Shown here: in pieces, positions 23,041-34,920 of the stretch | Layout: every line of letters starts with the position of its first letter | How positions within the stretch are numbered: position 1 is the first letter of the stretch | Source: Pyrrhosoma nymphula | Lineage: Eukaryota > Arthropoda > Insecta > Odonata > Coenagrionidae | Length of the DNA stretch: 64,000 bases | Direction of reading: 5' to 3' | NCBI GenBank assembly: GCA_963573305.1 | Contig: OY754339.1 | Location: forward strand, 90,799,838-90,863,837 | Position numbers and translations under genes: made by a program | The notes under the pieces: model-generated | Database searches by the model: none | The model's input: only the letters and a program-made list of their open reading frames with translations | What the model was told of the DNA's origin: nothing

Positions 23041-23290
23041 ACATCAATGTCATATGTATGTATGACGATATGTGTGTAGGCCAAACATCCTATTATCTGA
23101 AAAATAGAATCTCCCAGCATAAAACTTCAATAAAATCCAAAATTCAATTATGTGCACTAGCAGATCATGCAATCAAAAATGAACAACACATTTAATTTCC
23201 AGCTCACATAAATAATAGATTTAGAACCGAAACTATCTTAACGATTATTTAAAGGAATGGTGCAGATCACAAAAAACAAAACATCCTGCA
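23041..23290 (+). pseudogene. Penelope-like element GIY-YIG endonuclease fragment
   Basis: The frame reads YDDMCVGQTSYYLKNRISQH and later CALADHAIKNEQHI, then a stop and decayed sequence giving KRLFKGMVQITKNKTS in another frame. This is the C-terminal GIY-YIG nuclease region of a PLE, in the style VGQT..LK.RI.QHK...CALA.HA. It is a short, broken piece directly upstream of the copia fragment. It belongs to a different lineage from the PLE at 61.7-63.3 kb, whose GIY-YIG part reads FYIG.TGGSFLTR. Confidence 0.75.
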
Positions 23291-23312
23291 ATTAAAAAAA
23301 CAAACAAGTAAA

Positions 23313-24239
23313 ATGTACTATAATTTGATTTTACCTAAACTCGTGATATTTGCACCGCAAAGAGAAGAATATGAGCAAGGCCATAACAGAAAGAAGAGAT
23401 TGAAAGATGTGAACTTCCAGCCAACGGCATTTGCTGGGTTCAGAGGAAGAAGAGTTATAGCTTCACCAAAGCCAATTTTCCGATTTCCATGCAATAATTG
23501 TGGAATTGTTGGACACAAGATTGCGGACTGTTTCCGACTGGGAGGTGGTGCTTATCAACAGCATCGAGGACGCGGTAGACACGAAGGATGCGGTCCCTTT
23601 CGGGGAGGCTAGCATCAGCAGTGCGGCGGTGGCTATCAGTTTGATCGGAATGTAAACAACTATCGTGGCCGAGGTGGTATGAATGATAATAGTAGAGGTA
23701 GCCATCAAGCTCATCATACAAATATGAGATCTAATACTTATTCAAATAACCAAACTAATGAACTAACTAGTGAAGAAGTAACTTATAATTCTGTTACTAA
23801 ATTTGAAGCATGTTATATTGAGGGTAAAGCTGATAAGGAAAATACATCCAAAGATGATTGGGTCATGGACTCTGGTGAATCTGAACATTAGGTGAGAACT
23901 GATACCCTAGCTAGTAATATTAGAATTCTTGAAACACCCGTAAAAATACTCATTGCTAGAATCAAAGATTTTATAATTGCTGAAAAGATATGTGACATTC
24001 ATGCTTCCACACTGGTAAATGGTGAGATTATAAACATTAATTTCTTTGATGTATTAATGGTTGACCAATTGAAGTGCAATTTGATTTCTATTTCTAAACT
24101 TGAAGACAAAGGTAATAAAATTTTCATTGATGATGGTGAATTAACAATTGTTAATAAGAAAAATAATAGAGTTATAGGAGTTGGTACAACGGATGGAAGT
24201 CTGTATAAATTAGAGTTGAATCTAACTAGTCAGTGTTAA
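23313..24239 (+). pseudogene. Ty1/copia retrotransposon gag-protease fragment
   Basis: One frame runs 309 codons with only two stops, both TAG (23610 and 23889). The gag part has the zinc knuckle CNNCGIVGHKIADC (about 23490-23531), then a glycine/arginine-rich and an asparagine-rich stretch. The protease follows with WVMDSGESEH (active-site DSG, 23859-23888). Then comes the typical LKCNLISISKLEDKG segment (about 24073-24117), ending before the integrase. No LTR is visible. The N-terminal part of a copia gag lies on the opposite strand at 25009-25350, so the element is truncated and rearranged. Confidence 0.85.
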
Positions 24240-24240
24240 A

Positions 24241-24650
24241 TAGTTTATTTTGGAATAGTTCATAAAACATACAAACTACCCACCGGTAGTTTTTAGATGA
24301 AATCTAGGTGTTAGAAATTCCAAATTGTTTCAATATTCTCCCTCTGGTGCGGACAGCCGTAATCTATCCCATGTAAAACAGCTTGTATTTACAGGCAAAT
24401 TGCTCGAAAAGTAGTTCAACAAGGGGTTAATATTTTTATATCATTAGAAAGATGAGTTTTTTTTTTAACTGTGGTCAAATTTATAAAATTATAGGTGAAG
24501 TGATTTTTCGCTCAAATGATAGCTACAAAATCGTTTGACTTTATAGGCATTGAATGAGATGCAATAGGGCAGAGATAGGCGTAGCCTGAGGGGTGTATGA
24601 TTCTTGGTCCATGGTCACTCGATAATTGTTCAGTAAAGGTGGAATGACAA
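24241..24650. other. No recognised feature
   Basis: AT-rich spacer between the copia fragment and a SINE. Confidence 0.45.
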
Positions 24651-24850
24651 TTCACCTTGAACTGGCCTCGAACCCGGAGTTCTCGATATCGTGCCAAGGT
24701 AGCTTAATTGGCTAATTCGATATCGGGGGCTTTGCGTTTGAGTCCCGGACAAGGTGAATGATTTACCTCTGTGGAATATTTGCACTTTTTTGCACCCGCC
24801 GGTGACTTTGTAAAGGTAATATCAATACCGTGCCTAATCCCGGCATCCTC
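24651..24850 (+). repeat. tRNA-derived SINE with inverted head, copy 1
   Basis: The plus-strand tRNA-like part has an A-box-like TAGCTTAATTGG (24700) and a B-box-like GTTTGAGTCCC (24736). The body 'tctgtggaatatt.gcac', then 'ggtgac' and 'aataccgtg', is shared with 53097-53190. The tRNA-like part is preceded by an inverted partner: 24651-24691 (ttcaccttg to cgatatcg) mirrors 24718-24758, so the head can fold back on itself. Confidence 0.72.
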
Positions 24851-25008
24851 TAGATTTGACGAAAGTATGTTTAAAATATAGAAAAAACACCAATTACAAG
24901 CATTTTTTCTTCGCTTTGAATGCAGTTTAGAGAAACGAACCGTTGAAAGGTCGAATCCACAGCAGTTGATAACCGTGGCAGTAGATCGTTGAATCAACTA
25001 ACCAATCT

Positions 25009-25350
25009 TTAAATAGAGGCAACGATAGGTTTATCGCTAAAAAGTTTCAATATTTCTCCTGTACGCATCTTAGCTGTGGTTTCACGCGCTGAGGAAGTTG
25101 AGTACGGCGCTATTATTGTTGAATACGGCTTCTCTATTATATGCCTTACGTTCTTTTCGTCCAGTAGTAATTCCACTAAGAATTTCCAGCTATCGCAATT
25201 CTTCCCATCAAATTGTTGCATCTTAAATTTGTCTTCTTCTTCAATTTTTAATGTTTCCGGCGAAACAGAATAATTAATGTTCACATTCTTAAATATTCCA
25301 CAAAACGCGCGAGACACCGCGGCCAGGCACTGAGTTAAGCAGATCCACAT
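25009..25350 (-). pseudogene. Ty1/copia gag N-terminal fragment
   Basis: An open frame contains MQQFDGKNCDSWKFLVELLL, matching the start of copia gag (FDG..Y..WKF...ALL), followed by a charged stretch. It lies on the opposite strand to the zinc-knuckle and protease part 1.7 kb to the left, so the two pieces come either from an inversion or from two separate copies. No other copia domains are nearby. Confidence 0.7.
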
Positions 25351-27721
25351 AAAACTTTACTTCTTCTATAACGTTACTGGGTCCGTAACCTGTTGTCTTT
25401 TGTATTTTCTTAATGCTTTTTATTTTCTTAAGAATTCATAGTCACATTTCCGATACATTAAGTCAGTTCAACACTAAACAACATCTGTATTATTACGTCA
25501 CCATAATCATTCATATTTCTCCTGTTTTTGCATATGAGAAATTGCTAAGTGATACATTTTCGAGCAAATATTGCAGTGGTTACGTATGTATTCTCTGAAA
25601 CCTTAAGAAGGGTGGTGTTTTAAAATAATTTCCACTTAATTCAAAAATAAAATTATTTAATTTTTCGGAAATATGACTTAATAAGAGAAGGTTTAAGTGT
25701 TATTATTTCAGTGCTACACCCATTTGGTATCGGTGATAACCATGGTTTGTTAAACCCATGGTTTATACTTTTCTCTTGTTGTAGCGGGAATTGATTTAAA
25801 TGAAAGGCTCTACCATATGACAAGCAATGGTGAGAATACCCCTCCAAAATGTATCTTCCCCCTTAAAATTACCTTCATCCCTCGCTTGTCTTCTGCGTAT
25901 CCCTGATCTACCCAAGAGTTGAACACCACACACTGGCCCAGTTACCGTTACAATCAGAAGGAAATTCTCCAGATTATCGCGTGATGTCGTGGTTTCTTGA
26001 ATTGATCCATCTCTCAGTAAAGCCGGGGGCCGTCGGACACTCAAATTGGATGTTGTCACGGAGGGATTAAAGTCCAATGCGGGGGTTGTCAAATTTGTAA
26101 GACGGAAGAACAGAACTTCACAACGATCAAAAAATCACTCGGAGATCATAAATTTTCGGGGAAATATCTTTTGACTCCTTGTCCTCCGCATTTCGGAAAA
26201 AAATTCGGGGGATAGGAGTAGCATTTGGCACGCGAGCCTCTCTTAACTGACCGATACTTTTGAGAAAGTGATAAGAGATATACGAACAGCGGAGGAGAAT
26301 ATGAAGAGTGGTAATGACAGTCTCAATTTCCCAATGGTTAGAACGGTCGGCGCATAGTACTCGATTTTAGTCACAAGTAAGCAAAGGCACTCGGCTGGCA
26401 TCTATTCTCACGTAGTGAACGGTTCATGGGAAATAGATTTCTCCTATCTTAAATTGGTCAACTGGGCATGTCCTACGAGCTATTGTTGAGGCTGTAATGT
26501 AAATAAAGTCTGTTTAAATCGTTTTAATTCAGATATGCTTAGTTCTTAGACGAATTAATACCCCAATGAAGGAAATAAATATATCTTTCTCCTATGTTTA
26601 CAAATGCTTAAAGTATTACTGATTGCTAGTCCTATTAGATTAAAGTGCTGACATGAACTACGCGTGCCTTATGTCTGCCTTTCTGATATCATCATAATCA
26701 TTTGGCGTTCTGCCGATTGAATGTTATTATTATTTTAGCCCCCCTCCTGCATCCATTAACTCTTGAAAAAGCAGGTAGCAGACAGTTGGGCCGAACGTTT
26801 ATATATATGAAGCAGTGGGAAACGTAAGCCCCACATGGATGCTCGCTCGATATCATGAGCATCACGCTTTAAGAGAAGGCACAATGCTTTACTCGCGGGC
26901 CACCCACGCCCTCGTCTCTCCCCCCCCCCCCCCACTGCCCCCCTTCTTTCCCCTCACCCCCCCCATGTGGACTCGGAGAAATCCGCAGCGGTGACGTGGT
27001 TTCCGGGGCGCCAGTGAGACTCTGCGGCCACTTAATCCTGTTTTGGCCGCGGGCCCACTCTGGTGCGGAGAGCGGGTGGGGGTTAATAACGGTGGGGGGA
27101 GAGGGGAAGTGTGAGGATAGCGAGGAGGACGGAGGGAGAGGGATGAGGGTTCGGTCGGAAGAAGAGGGAGGGAGCGCGCTAACAATAGGAACAACTTACG
27201 GAAGAGATAAATTTACGTTCCCTTAATATTGCTACGAAAAAAAGTGGATGTACCCAAACACGGATGAATTACAAAGATGCATTATTCTCGTGTAGTATTA
27301 CCAAGGTTCATAGCATGTGTTTAGCCAGTCTTAAGCAGCTTTTTTTCGTTTGTTTTATCAAAGTTTATATAAGTACTATCTCACAACTGAAAAGAGACTA
27401 AGAATGTATTGTTGGAAAACCAATCAAGAAATTGATTGTCATTCCTCTTAATACATGTAAAAGTGTAAAGTGTACAATTTATTATATATCCACCAATGCT
27501 CTGTAATATTTTTTGTACTCAAAAGCACCTCCTGATGAGCCAGGGGCTCAGGAGGACTTATATTGTATTTATGCTGTATCTCAGTTTGAGAATAATCAAG
27601 AAACGTTTCTGTAAATTGTAAATTAATATAAATAATAATGAAGAAAGGTTTTCATATGAAAAAAAGTATTAAAAATAAAAAAACACGACTGCAAAAAATT
27701 GCACTAAAATTATAAAAAAAG
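25351..27721. other. No recognised feature; local homopolymer and G-rich tracts
   Basis: Contains a poly-C run (about 26919-26932) and a GC-rich, purine/pyrimidine-skewed patch (26880-27190). The open frames there are artefacts of composition. At 27530-27556 a strong hairpin (CTCCTGATGAGCC with GGCTCAGGAGG) resembles the 3' hairpins of some retroelements but has no neighbouring support. Confidence 0.45.
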
Positions 27722-28006
27722 ATTGGTTTTCGCTTCGTCGAATAAATATTCACTTATATATGTAAATAATGTTTTACTACGAATAGGTGTTGGTGGTAAC
27801 CTGCAACCACATCTGTCACCTGGAAAGCATTTTATCAATTGGGAAATTTTGACCTTCGATTAAAATTTTCAATGTAGTCGAGGGTTGTTTAGACAGTGTG
27901 ACATAACAAATATATACAGATATACAAATTACCAACAGCACCTATTCGTAATAACACATCATTAACAGTTATTAATGAATATTTATTTAACGAAACGAAA
28001 CCCAAT
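27722..28006. mobile_element. Fold-back MITE of unknown superfamily
   Basis: Inverted repeats of about 75-80 bp (27722-27800 and 27930-28006), starting ATTGGTTTTCG and ATTGGGTTTCG, joined by a short spacer. There are several mismatches between arms. No target duplication is certain and there is no coding sequence. Confidence 0.65.
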
Positions 28007-29134
28007 ATTTTTTATATATATTTAGTGCTATTTTTTCAGTTGTATTTTTTTCATTTTAATAATTTTATTATTTTAACTATTTTTTATCAAACATTATGCA
28101 GCAACGTAGCAAGCTCTCTATCAAACACTCCCAGCAACGTAGCGGTTCAAATAAGTGAGTGTGCATCAAAATCGGTACAGTCGTTAACTTGCTACGGTGA
28201 AACAAACATATATACATGTACAGCCGCTGAAAACATAACACTCCGTTTTTTGGGGCAGTCGCGTAAAAATGGTATAATTTAAAAATTTTAATGCATATTC
28301 CACCAGAACACTGAAGAGCTTTATTACTTTTCTTTTACTGAATGCGATGTTTGACGTTTAAATTTCACTCTTTTTTGCATTTAAAGTATTTTTTTAACAT
28401 ATCATCACTGCGTCCTATCATTAGAGTGATACATTGTTATTGAAAACTACCTATATTAAGCTGATTATTCCTTTTTATTTCATTAAAATTGGATTAATGT
28501 GCGATTTCCGATGTGCTTTGAAAGATGCATAATCAAAGATTCCTTTTGTGGGCGGCAGATGCTGCTGGCGTAGATGTCACTTTCACCCTTAATTATCAGC
28601 AGGATGATTTCATTTGATGGTATTTTCAATAGTATTTTATAAAGGCAGAATTTATTATTATGGAAGGCATAATTTCCTATACCCTTAACACAATTTATAT
28701 TTTTTTTATTTTGGCCAGCTTTCTGACATTTGGCACGCCCGATGAAGGCGGTGGAGTGAAGAAAGAATTTTGAGAGGATAGATGGATGCAAGCAAATAAA
28801 ACGTGTATATACGTAGCAAAACTTTGTGGCACTCGGTTGTGAAGAGCAGGACGCAAAGGAGAGGAAATAATGAGAGATGTAGGATAAAAAGCAGAGTCGT
28901 CCCCTAAAGGTTCCTCTGGGGGTGTCTTCAGGACATTCGCCCTCTCATCAAAAACTTGATTCACCCTTAGGAACCTCTATTTCTCCGGTGGTAAGTGGCG
29001 CCAAGTCTCGCTATACCTAAAATAGCCCCCCAGTCAGATCTCATACACCTATCAAGTCCCCGTTGTACTTAGGTGAGAGTACCTTTGTTTAATCTCCTTC
29101 TCAACGTCCAATGAGATAGTGAAATGCAGCATAC
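28007..29134. other. No recognised feature
   Basis: AT-rich. An AGCAACGTAGC motif appears twice (about 28100 and 28132). No domain or element end is recognised. Confidence 0.45.
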
Positions 29135-29650
29135 TGTTTTAGTTCATATTAATTAACAAGTTAGTTGTTAAGGCGCCCATAATTGAGTTCCATGCTGTGT
29201 TCACCTAATTATCAAAGTTCCTTATTTGAGGTACGGATATTTTCTAAGCAAAAGCGCCCTTGGGTAAAATTAACGGCATTTTAAAATGTACGTGACTGTG
29301 GCTCCATCTAACTCGCTATATTCCCCGGAATTAATGAGTTTATCTCTTTAGAAAGTAAGAAATTACGTGAAAATATTATTAATGGAAGTTACCATGAAGA
29401 AAGCACAAAATCTAAAAAGATAAGCGAAAAAACCAGGAAGAAAGGGAAAATATACTAACCAAAAAAGGCCATCGAACTCCATGGCTTTCACTAAACAGTC
29501 CACCACCTTTTCACCGGTCTACCGCTGCCTTGTAGGAATAGGCAGTTCACAGGGATTAAATGCGTTTTCGTGAATGTGGCTTCATCTTACAGAATTACAG
29601 TATCGGCCAGTCAGTGATGAGTGTAACTATATATTCCAATAATTAGGTAG
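29135..29650 (+). repeat. Interspersed repeat, copy 1
   Basis: Collinear in inverted orientation with 41125-41620. Shared blocks include 'gtggctccatctaactcgct' (29299), 'gcgcccttgggtaaa' (29264) and 'cacagggattaaatgcg' (about 29550). About 500 bp with 20-25% divergence by eye. The other copy has a B-box-like GAGTTCGATGCCC, so a tRNA-derived SINE is possible. Confidence 0.72.
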
Positions 29651-30010
29651 CATAGATCTCTCCGGATGATAAATCATCTTATCAGATTGATCATGCTCAC
29701 ATTAGTAAAGAAAATTAGGTCAAATTTACCAAATAAAATAGAAGTAAGAGGCGTGGTGTGGAAAATATTCAATATGAAAGCTAAAAAAATGCAAACTTCC
29801 ACTTGTAAAACGGAATTTACATTTACCAAAAACGATTGCAGTTTTTGTCTTCATTAATTTGTTTTTCCAGGACATACAGAAGAGACAACAATGTTGATTC
29901 TGATCATTTCATGGTAACAGTCTTGCCTAAACCTTACAGTCAAAAATATCAGCATAAATAAAGTTAAAGCTTCAAATAATATTATATGGAGTCTTGCAAT
30001 AACCACATGA
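29651..30010. other. No recognised feature
   Basis: AT-rich spacer with short open frames only. Confidence 0.4.
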
Positions 30011-30154
30011 GGCAAAGGAAGGCCTAGAATTCTATGGATAAATGGAATGAACAGCGAAACCAGGCTTCTGGGTATCCGGAATTGGTAGACAGGTGCTAAG
30101 GATAAAAAGAAATGTTTGAAGGTTATAGAAGATTCCAGAAATGAATTCTAGAGC
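30011..30154 (+). pseudogene. Non-LTR retrotransposon C-terminal fragment
   Basis: The frame GKGRPRILWING, LLGIRNW, stop, KKKCLKVIEDS matches the extreme C-terminus of insect endonuclease/RT elements (GRPR.RW...LGIRNW...DR..W...). It may come from the same kind of element as 8105-9335. It is only 48 codons long, with an in-frame TAG. Confidence 0.65.
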
Positions 30155-32865
30155 TACAGAAGAAGAAATCCCTTTTTTTCATGCAGGAAGCTGGTTTTGA
30201 AGAATTCTCCAGAACAAGAGCAAGAGAGAACTTATCTGTATCCTCAACATTTTCCTCTACAGTTTTAAGGTTCCTCCTTCACACAAACACCACATACACG
30301 ACAGTTAAGTGCGCTAACAAGTAGCTGTGGTCAAAAGAGGTGAGTCTCTCATCGGAATGGTATTTTTTACGTGTCGATCCCCTTGATATTATGCTAAGGG
30401 CTTTGGAACGTTTCCGCGGCGTCGTGGTTGACTGTTGATATTTTTGGCCTTTAAGGAGCATCATATTCTTGATTGCTGGACATAAAAGTAATTGAAACGT
30501 GTGCATAGTGCCACGGTCCACGAGGTGAAAGCAAGCCTTAGAAACTGAAGTATTTGCTTATTACAGCCTTTGAAGAGGCTAGTGTGAACAAGCCGCAGTG
30601 TTACCTTTACTCCTGAAAGTGCACGTAAATTCTAAAATATCCCAGAGGAAAAATCAGCACATATACATGAACTTGACAGCTGGAGCCTGAAGAGTCATTT
30701 GTTGATTCAAATGGAGTAACGTCATCATGAAGTGGTTGTGTTTTTAAAATAAAAAATCGCAAAACTTTGGTTTTTACGAAATGTTTCGGTAATATTCCGG
30801 GGCACGTTGCGAAGGATAGATTCCGAAATGAGAATTTTCAGCCCACTTTAATCAAATAATCGTCTTTCAGATACGCAAAAAATCAACAACCATTGATGCT
30901 GTTTTCGTATTAAGACTATAGGAATGTTAAGCGTTCAAGCCTGCATTGACGACGGATTGGACCTTTTCCATCCCCACCCAAGGATAATCGTTCCCCACTC
31001 CCATTTTTGTCAGCGCCGCCTTCACAGCTTCCCGTTGGTCTTCTATCATCCCAGTAGGCGACCACAAGCGGAGACCGTTAAATTGAGGCGGCATGGAATT
31101 ATAGAACCTCCTTAAGCAATAATTAAGTAAGGGATCCGAGTTAAAGTTACAGTCAGGGCGAATTATTTTCCTTCTTTTGAATTTTCACACTTCAGTGCAT
31201 TTGCGGGCACCCGGGTTAAGTCGATTCCGCGGATACTACGTGGTACCCTCAAAATTTGCCATTTCCTTAGTATTTTTTCACGGTGGGATTTCCAGACTTA
31301 GGAGTTACCTCGTGCAGCCGTGCACGTCTCAGCACAACCGTCCTTCCTTACCTTATTTTTTTAAGCTCGCTGTAATTTGCAATTGATATTGGAAATTTTC
31401 TTCTTTACGTCATCGCAGTATGACAACGTTGTTTAAATTAATTTAAAGGATTTGAATTGCCCTAGATGCCGATTATTTAAAATTATTTCGATCTAACTGG
31501 TTCATCGTCTTCAAAGTATTTTGAGCGATAAACCTTTTCTCTTAGAATTTGATAACTTTGACGTCATATAAAAGAAAATACTCCCATATTTTTAATGATA
31601 TCAAAATATTAACTCCTTGCCGAACTACTTCTCGAGCAATTTTTCTAAACATATAAGCTGTTTTACATGGAATAGGTTACGGCTGAGCGCTTCAGAGGGG
31701 GAATATTGAAAAAATTAGGAATGTATAACGCCTAGATTTTCTCAAAAAACTAACGATGTGTAGTTTGTATGTTTTATCAACTATTTATAAAAATTAATCA
31801 ATTACTTACTGCAGTAATGTTTACAAAATTGCAAAAAAAAACTTCTATTGTGAAGGCGATTTCATCGTACGACATGAAAAAAGTTAGTCAAGTTAGAGAC
31901 TTATATGGTTATATTTATTTAATTACTGAGAATTATTGTCATATATATATATAACCATATTTTTCCATTAATGTTACAATATTTCCTTGATACTTCTTAC
32001 ATACCTACGCTTAAATTGAAAAACAAAATTCGAATATGGTCTCCATTATGACTAGGTAGATATCTCGCTCAAACGACCTTAGACAAAGTTCGTAATTCTC
32101 ATTTATTTCAGTAATTTTATGATTTATTTCACGTATTCCGTTGATTTCTCATGTGATTCAGTAAGTTGGCCTTATGTTTCTGAAATGTTATCAATCAAAC
32201 CGTACCGCCAACTCCGTCGACAGGTGAGACGATTTATATGAAGAGTCTTGGAGTGAGTGAGGCGAGTAGTCTCTTAGAGGGAGAGCCGTCTGGAGAGTAG
32301 TGGGGCCGGGACGTCAGGAAATTAGTATATATGATGCGTGGGCGACCAATTGACGTAGAGACGGGAAGGGATGACATGGGGGTGGGGGATATGTGTTTAC
32401 GGGGATAGGAGGGTGGAAAGGGATGGAAAGGGGTTTCTTTCCCTCTGGGAGGATGCAAGGAGAGCTAACCACGTGACGTCCATTTTAATGGGCAATGACG
32501 TCAGCGCGGCACAAGGACGGCGCCCGGATTTCAGAGGCGCAAGTTCCTTACCCTTAAAGCCGCACCAAATTTCTCGGATTTCTTCATCGCTCCAACCGCT
32601 GCTCGCTTTGTATCCCTTCATCCACAGGCGGGAAAAATTGAGGCCGGCAATCACCGAGGTTGACGGAGAATATTTTTGTTCCGGTCTTTGGATCGTTAGC
32701 CTGGCGCCATTAAGTGCCACCACATGAAAATTTGAGTATGATTTCAAAAAGGTCCCGTTTTTTTATTGCCTCACAGCTTTTTTTTAGTAATTTCGCAGTT
32801 TTATAGTTTCACAGAATTAAATTAAGATATAATGTTTCCATCTCCATTAACTAAAAATTACCGAT
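30155..32865. other. No recognised feature
   Basis: Mixed AT-rich sequence with a GC-richer patch at 32220-32720 whose overlapping open frames on both strands show no known domain. A small palindrome (tatggttatat with atataaccata) lies at 31905-31950. Confidence 0.45.
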
Positions 32866-33134
32866 CTAGATACATATACACCAAAGACGGTGAAATTCGC
32901 CATGAATAAACCATTTCAAATGCCGATCTCCCAATTGCCGGTCAGGTGTTTTAACCAGTTACACAACCAAGCAATCATAATTCAAGGCAAATTTCAGCGG
33001 GGGTTTATAGGAACAAGTTGTTCTCGTCGCCTGTCTATATTGTAGTACAGGAGACGTAATCGTGCATGATATGCCACAGTTGCGGAGAATAAACCCAACA
33101 TTGTCCCTTTTAGTACGACTAACTTGACAATTTG
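32866..33134 (-). repeat. tRNA-related SINE, copy 2 (uninterrupted)
   Basis: Full collinear match to 7212-7432 plus 7943-7991, including 'gcgggggttta', 'caggagacgt' and 'gactaacttgacaattt'. The B box is damaged here compared with copy 1. It provides the empty-site reference for the MITE at 7433-7942. Confidence 0.8.
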
Positions 33135-34920
33135 CGCGTGACTGTGTACCAAATCATTTGTGCAACTTCAATGATTGGGAAAAATACCTATCTAGAGCCC
33201 AAATAGGTAGGAATGTTTTCTTTTAAACATGAGTTGATAATATTGTAAGTCAAAAGTCAGGAATTAGACATTTAAGTTCACCATTTACTTATACAAATAC
33301 CCATTACACCTTCTCATTTTCGTACAAGCGCAGTCTAAAAGGTTAAATTCTCGGCGATAGGCCTGTAAAACTGACTCTGCCTTAATAAATTCCTCCAAAT
33401 TGGTCTGTCCTTGCACACCTCCTCGGCTTCAGTTACCTCCATTTATCGCTCTTCCGTTCATAAGACTCCTAATGTTCCTTTTCTCGAAAGAGCCATTCAC
33501 CAATTCACTCCTGACTTCTCCGTCTGTCCTTCCCTCTCACACCGTTCACTACTTCTTCCTTATTCGACTCTCAGCGTTGATTGTGAAATCATAGCTGGCA
33601 TGTCCAAACAAACGTAGCATGCTATTGTGATACATTTCCATCACCATGGTATCCAATTCCCCGTTCTTTAATCACCCACTCAATCCTAACCCTATCCCTT
33701 CTGCTCTTACAGCCAACGTTTCTCAGATACCCGATACCCGTTCCATTCAGCCTACTCTTATTCATAGGAGTCTGGCTTCTGACTCTGAGGAGTCTGACTT
33801 CTGGCATACCCAAATTCCACTGCTATACAAGAAAAATGGAAAGAGTACACTTTTTTTTAACCAACAATGTTTGCTTCCCTAGGCCAATATCATTTGCATG
33901 ATATACTCCACATGCTACCGATGCCTTTCCTTCCAATGCCAAATGTAAACAGCGAAAACTGGAGCCATTATTTGATTTTGTATAAGACGCTTTGTTTTTT
34001 GGCCACCAGGAAGTAGAATCAGAACTTTGTATATCGCATAGATTTAGCTATTTGATTCATATACTCCCAACATTCCTCTGATTTGTGAGAGAAAAAGCAT
34101 TGAAAGCGATGGACTTGCAAGTTGCCAGTGGATCCGGACTTGGGATACGAGTTCAGCATAAACAAGAGGAATCGCGCAAGAGATGTTGGCCGGTTGGGGT
34201 CGTGGGCTCCAGGCGTGATTGCTCTCGACCCCGTTAATTGAGGACATGGGGGAAAGAGTGAGGACGCGGAACAGGACGAAACGAACAAGAAGGAATGTAC
34301 AAATATCCGGGCCATAAGCATGTGAAATAATATAGGGCTGACGAGAAAATTGCACCTATTGCAATTTATATATACAGGGCTGTACTAACATTTTTAATTC
34401 TCGAAAAATAGTACACATTTTATATTTCTCTCATCTTCTTACCCTCGAAAAAATTCGTTGAATATGAACTACCAATCTATGCTCGTAATCCCATTTAAAT
34501 TAATAATGAAGTAAAATAGCTATGAGAGCAAATATCAATAAACTTACTGAATGCCCCTCAAAGGGCAAATCGTGATAAAAAAATGAAACAGAAAATAATG
34601 TGAGGGGCATTTCTTTATATGTCGTTACGTAATTTTCGTTCATCTCCTAATAATCAACGCTACTAACACAGTGTAATTTCACGATATCCGTCGTGAATAA
34701 GAATTCATGGGAGCTTAAAGTGAGACAAAAAATTTGATAATTTATCAAAGATGTGAGATCAACTCAAAGATCAATTCGCTGTCTTTCTCAAACGCAATGT
34801 GCCAAAAAGGTCCTGTTTTAAAGGCACAGTTTTACTTCATTTTATCGGGTTTATCAAATAAGAATAGAAATTACATTTAAAATTAATTTCAACTAAAAAA
34901 ACTATATATTCTTCTGTACA
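33135..34920. other. No recognised feature; one small hairpin
   Basis: Only short open frames. A 12-13 bp inverted pair, GAATGCCCCTCA (about 34550) and TGAGGGGCATTT (about 34602), forms a miniature hairpin of about 65 bp. Confidence 0.45.

Noticed and set aside
26889..27226. Overlapping open frames in a C/G-run region
   Set aside because: Proline/serine- and glycine/arginine-rich frames on both strands are explained by homopolymer and skewed composition.
27530..27556. CTGATGA-GCC hairpin as another hammerhead
   Set aside because: No GAAAC follows stem II. The sequence is a simple hairpin.
32371..32747. Open frames of 116-118 codons on both strands
   Set aside because: They overlap almost completely in antisense, show no known motif, and coincide with locally raised GC.
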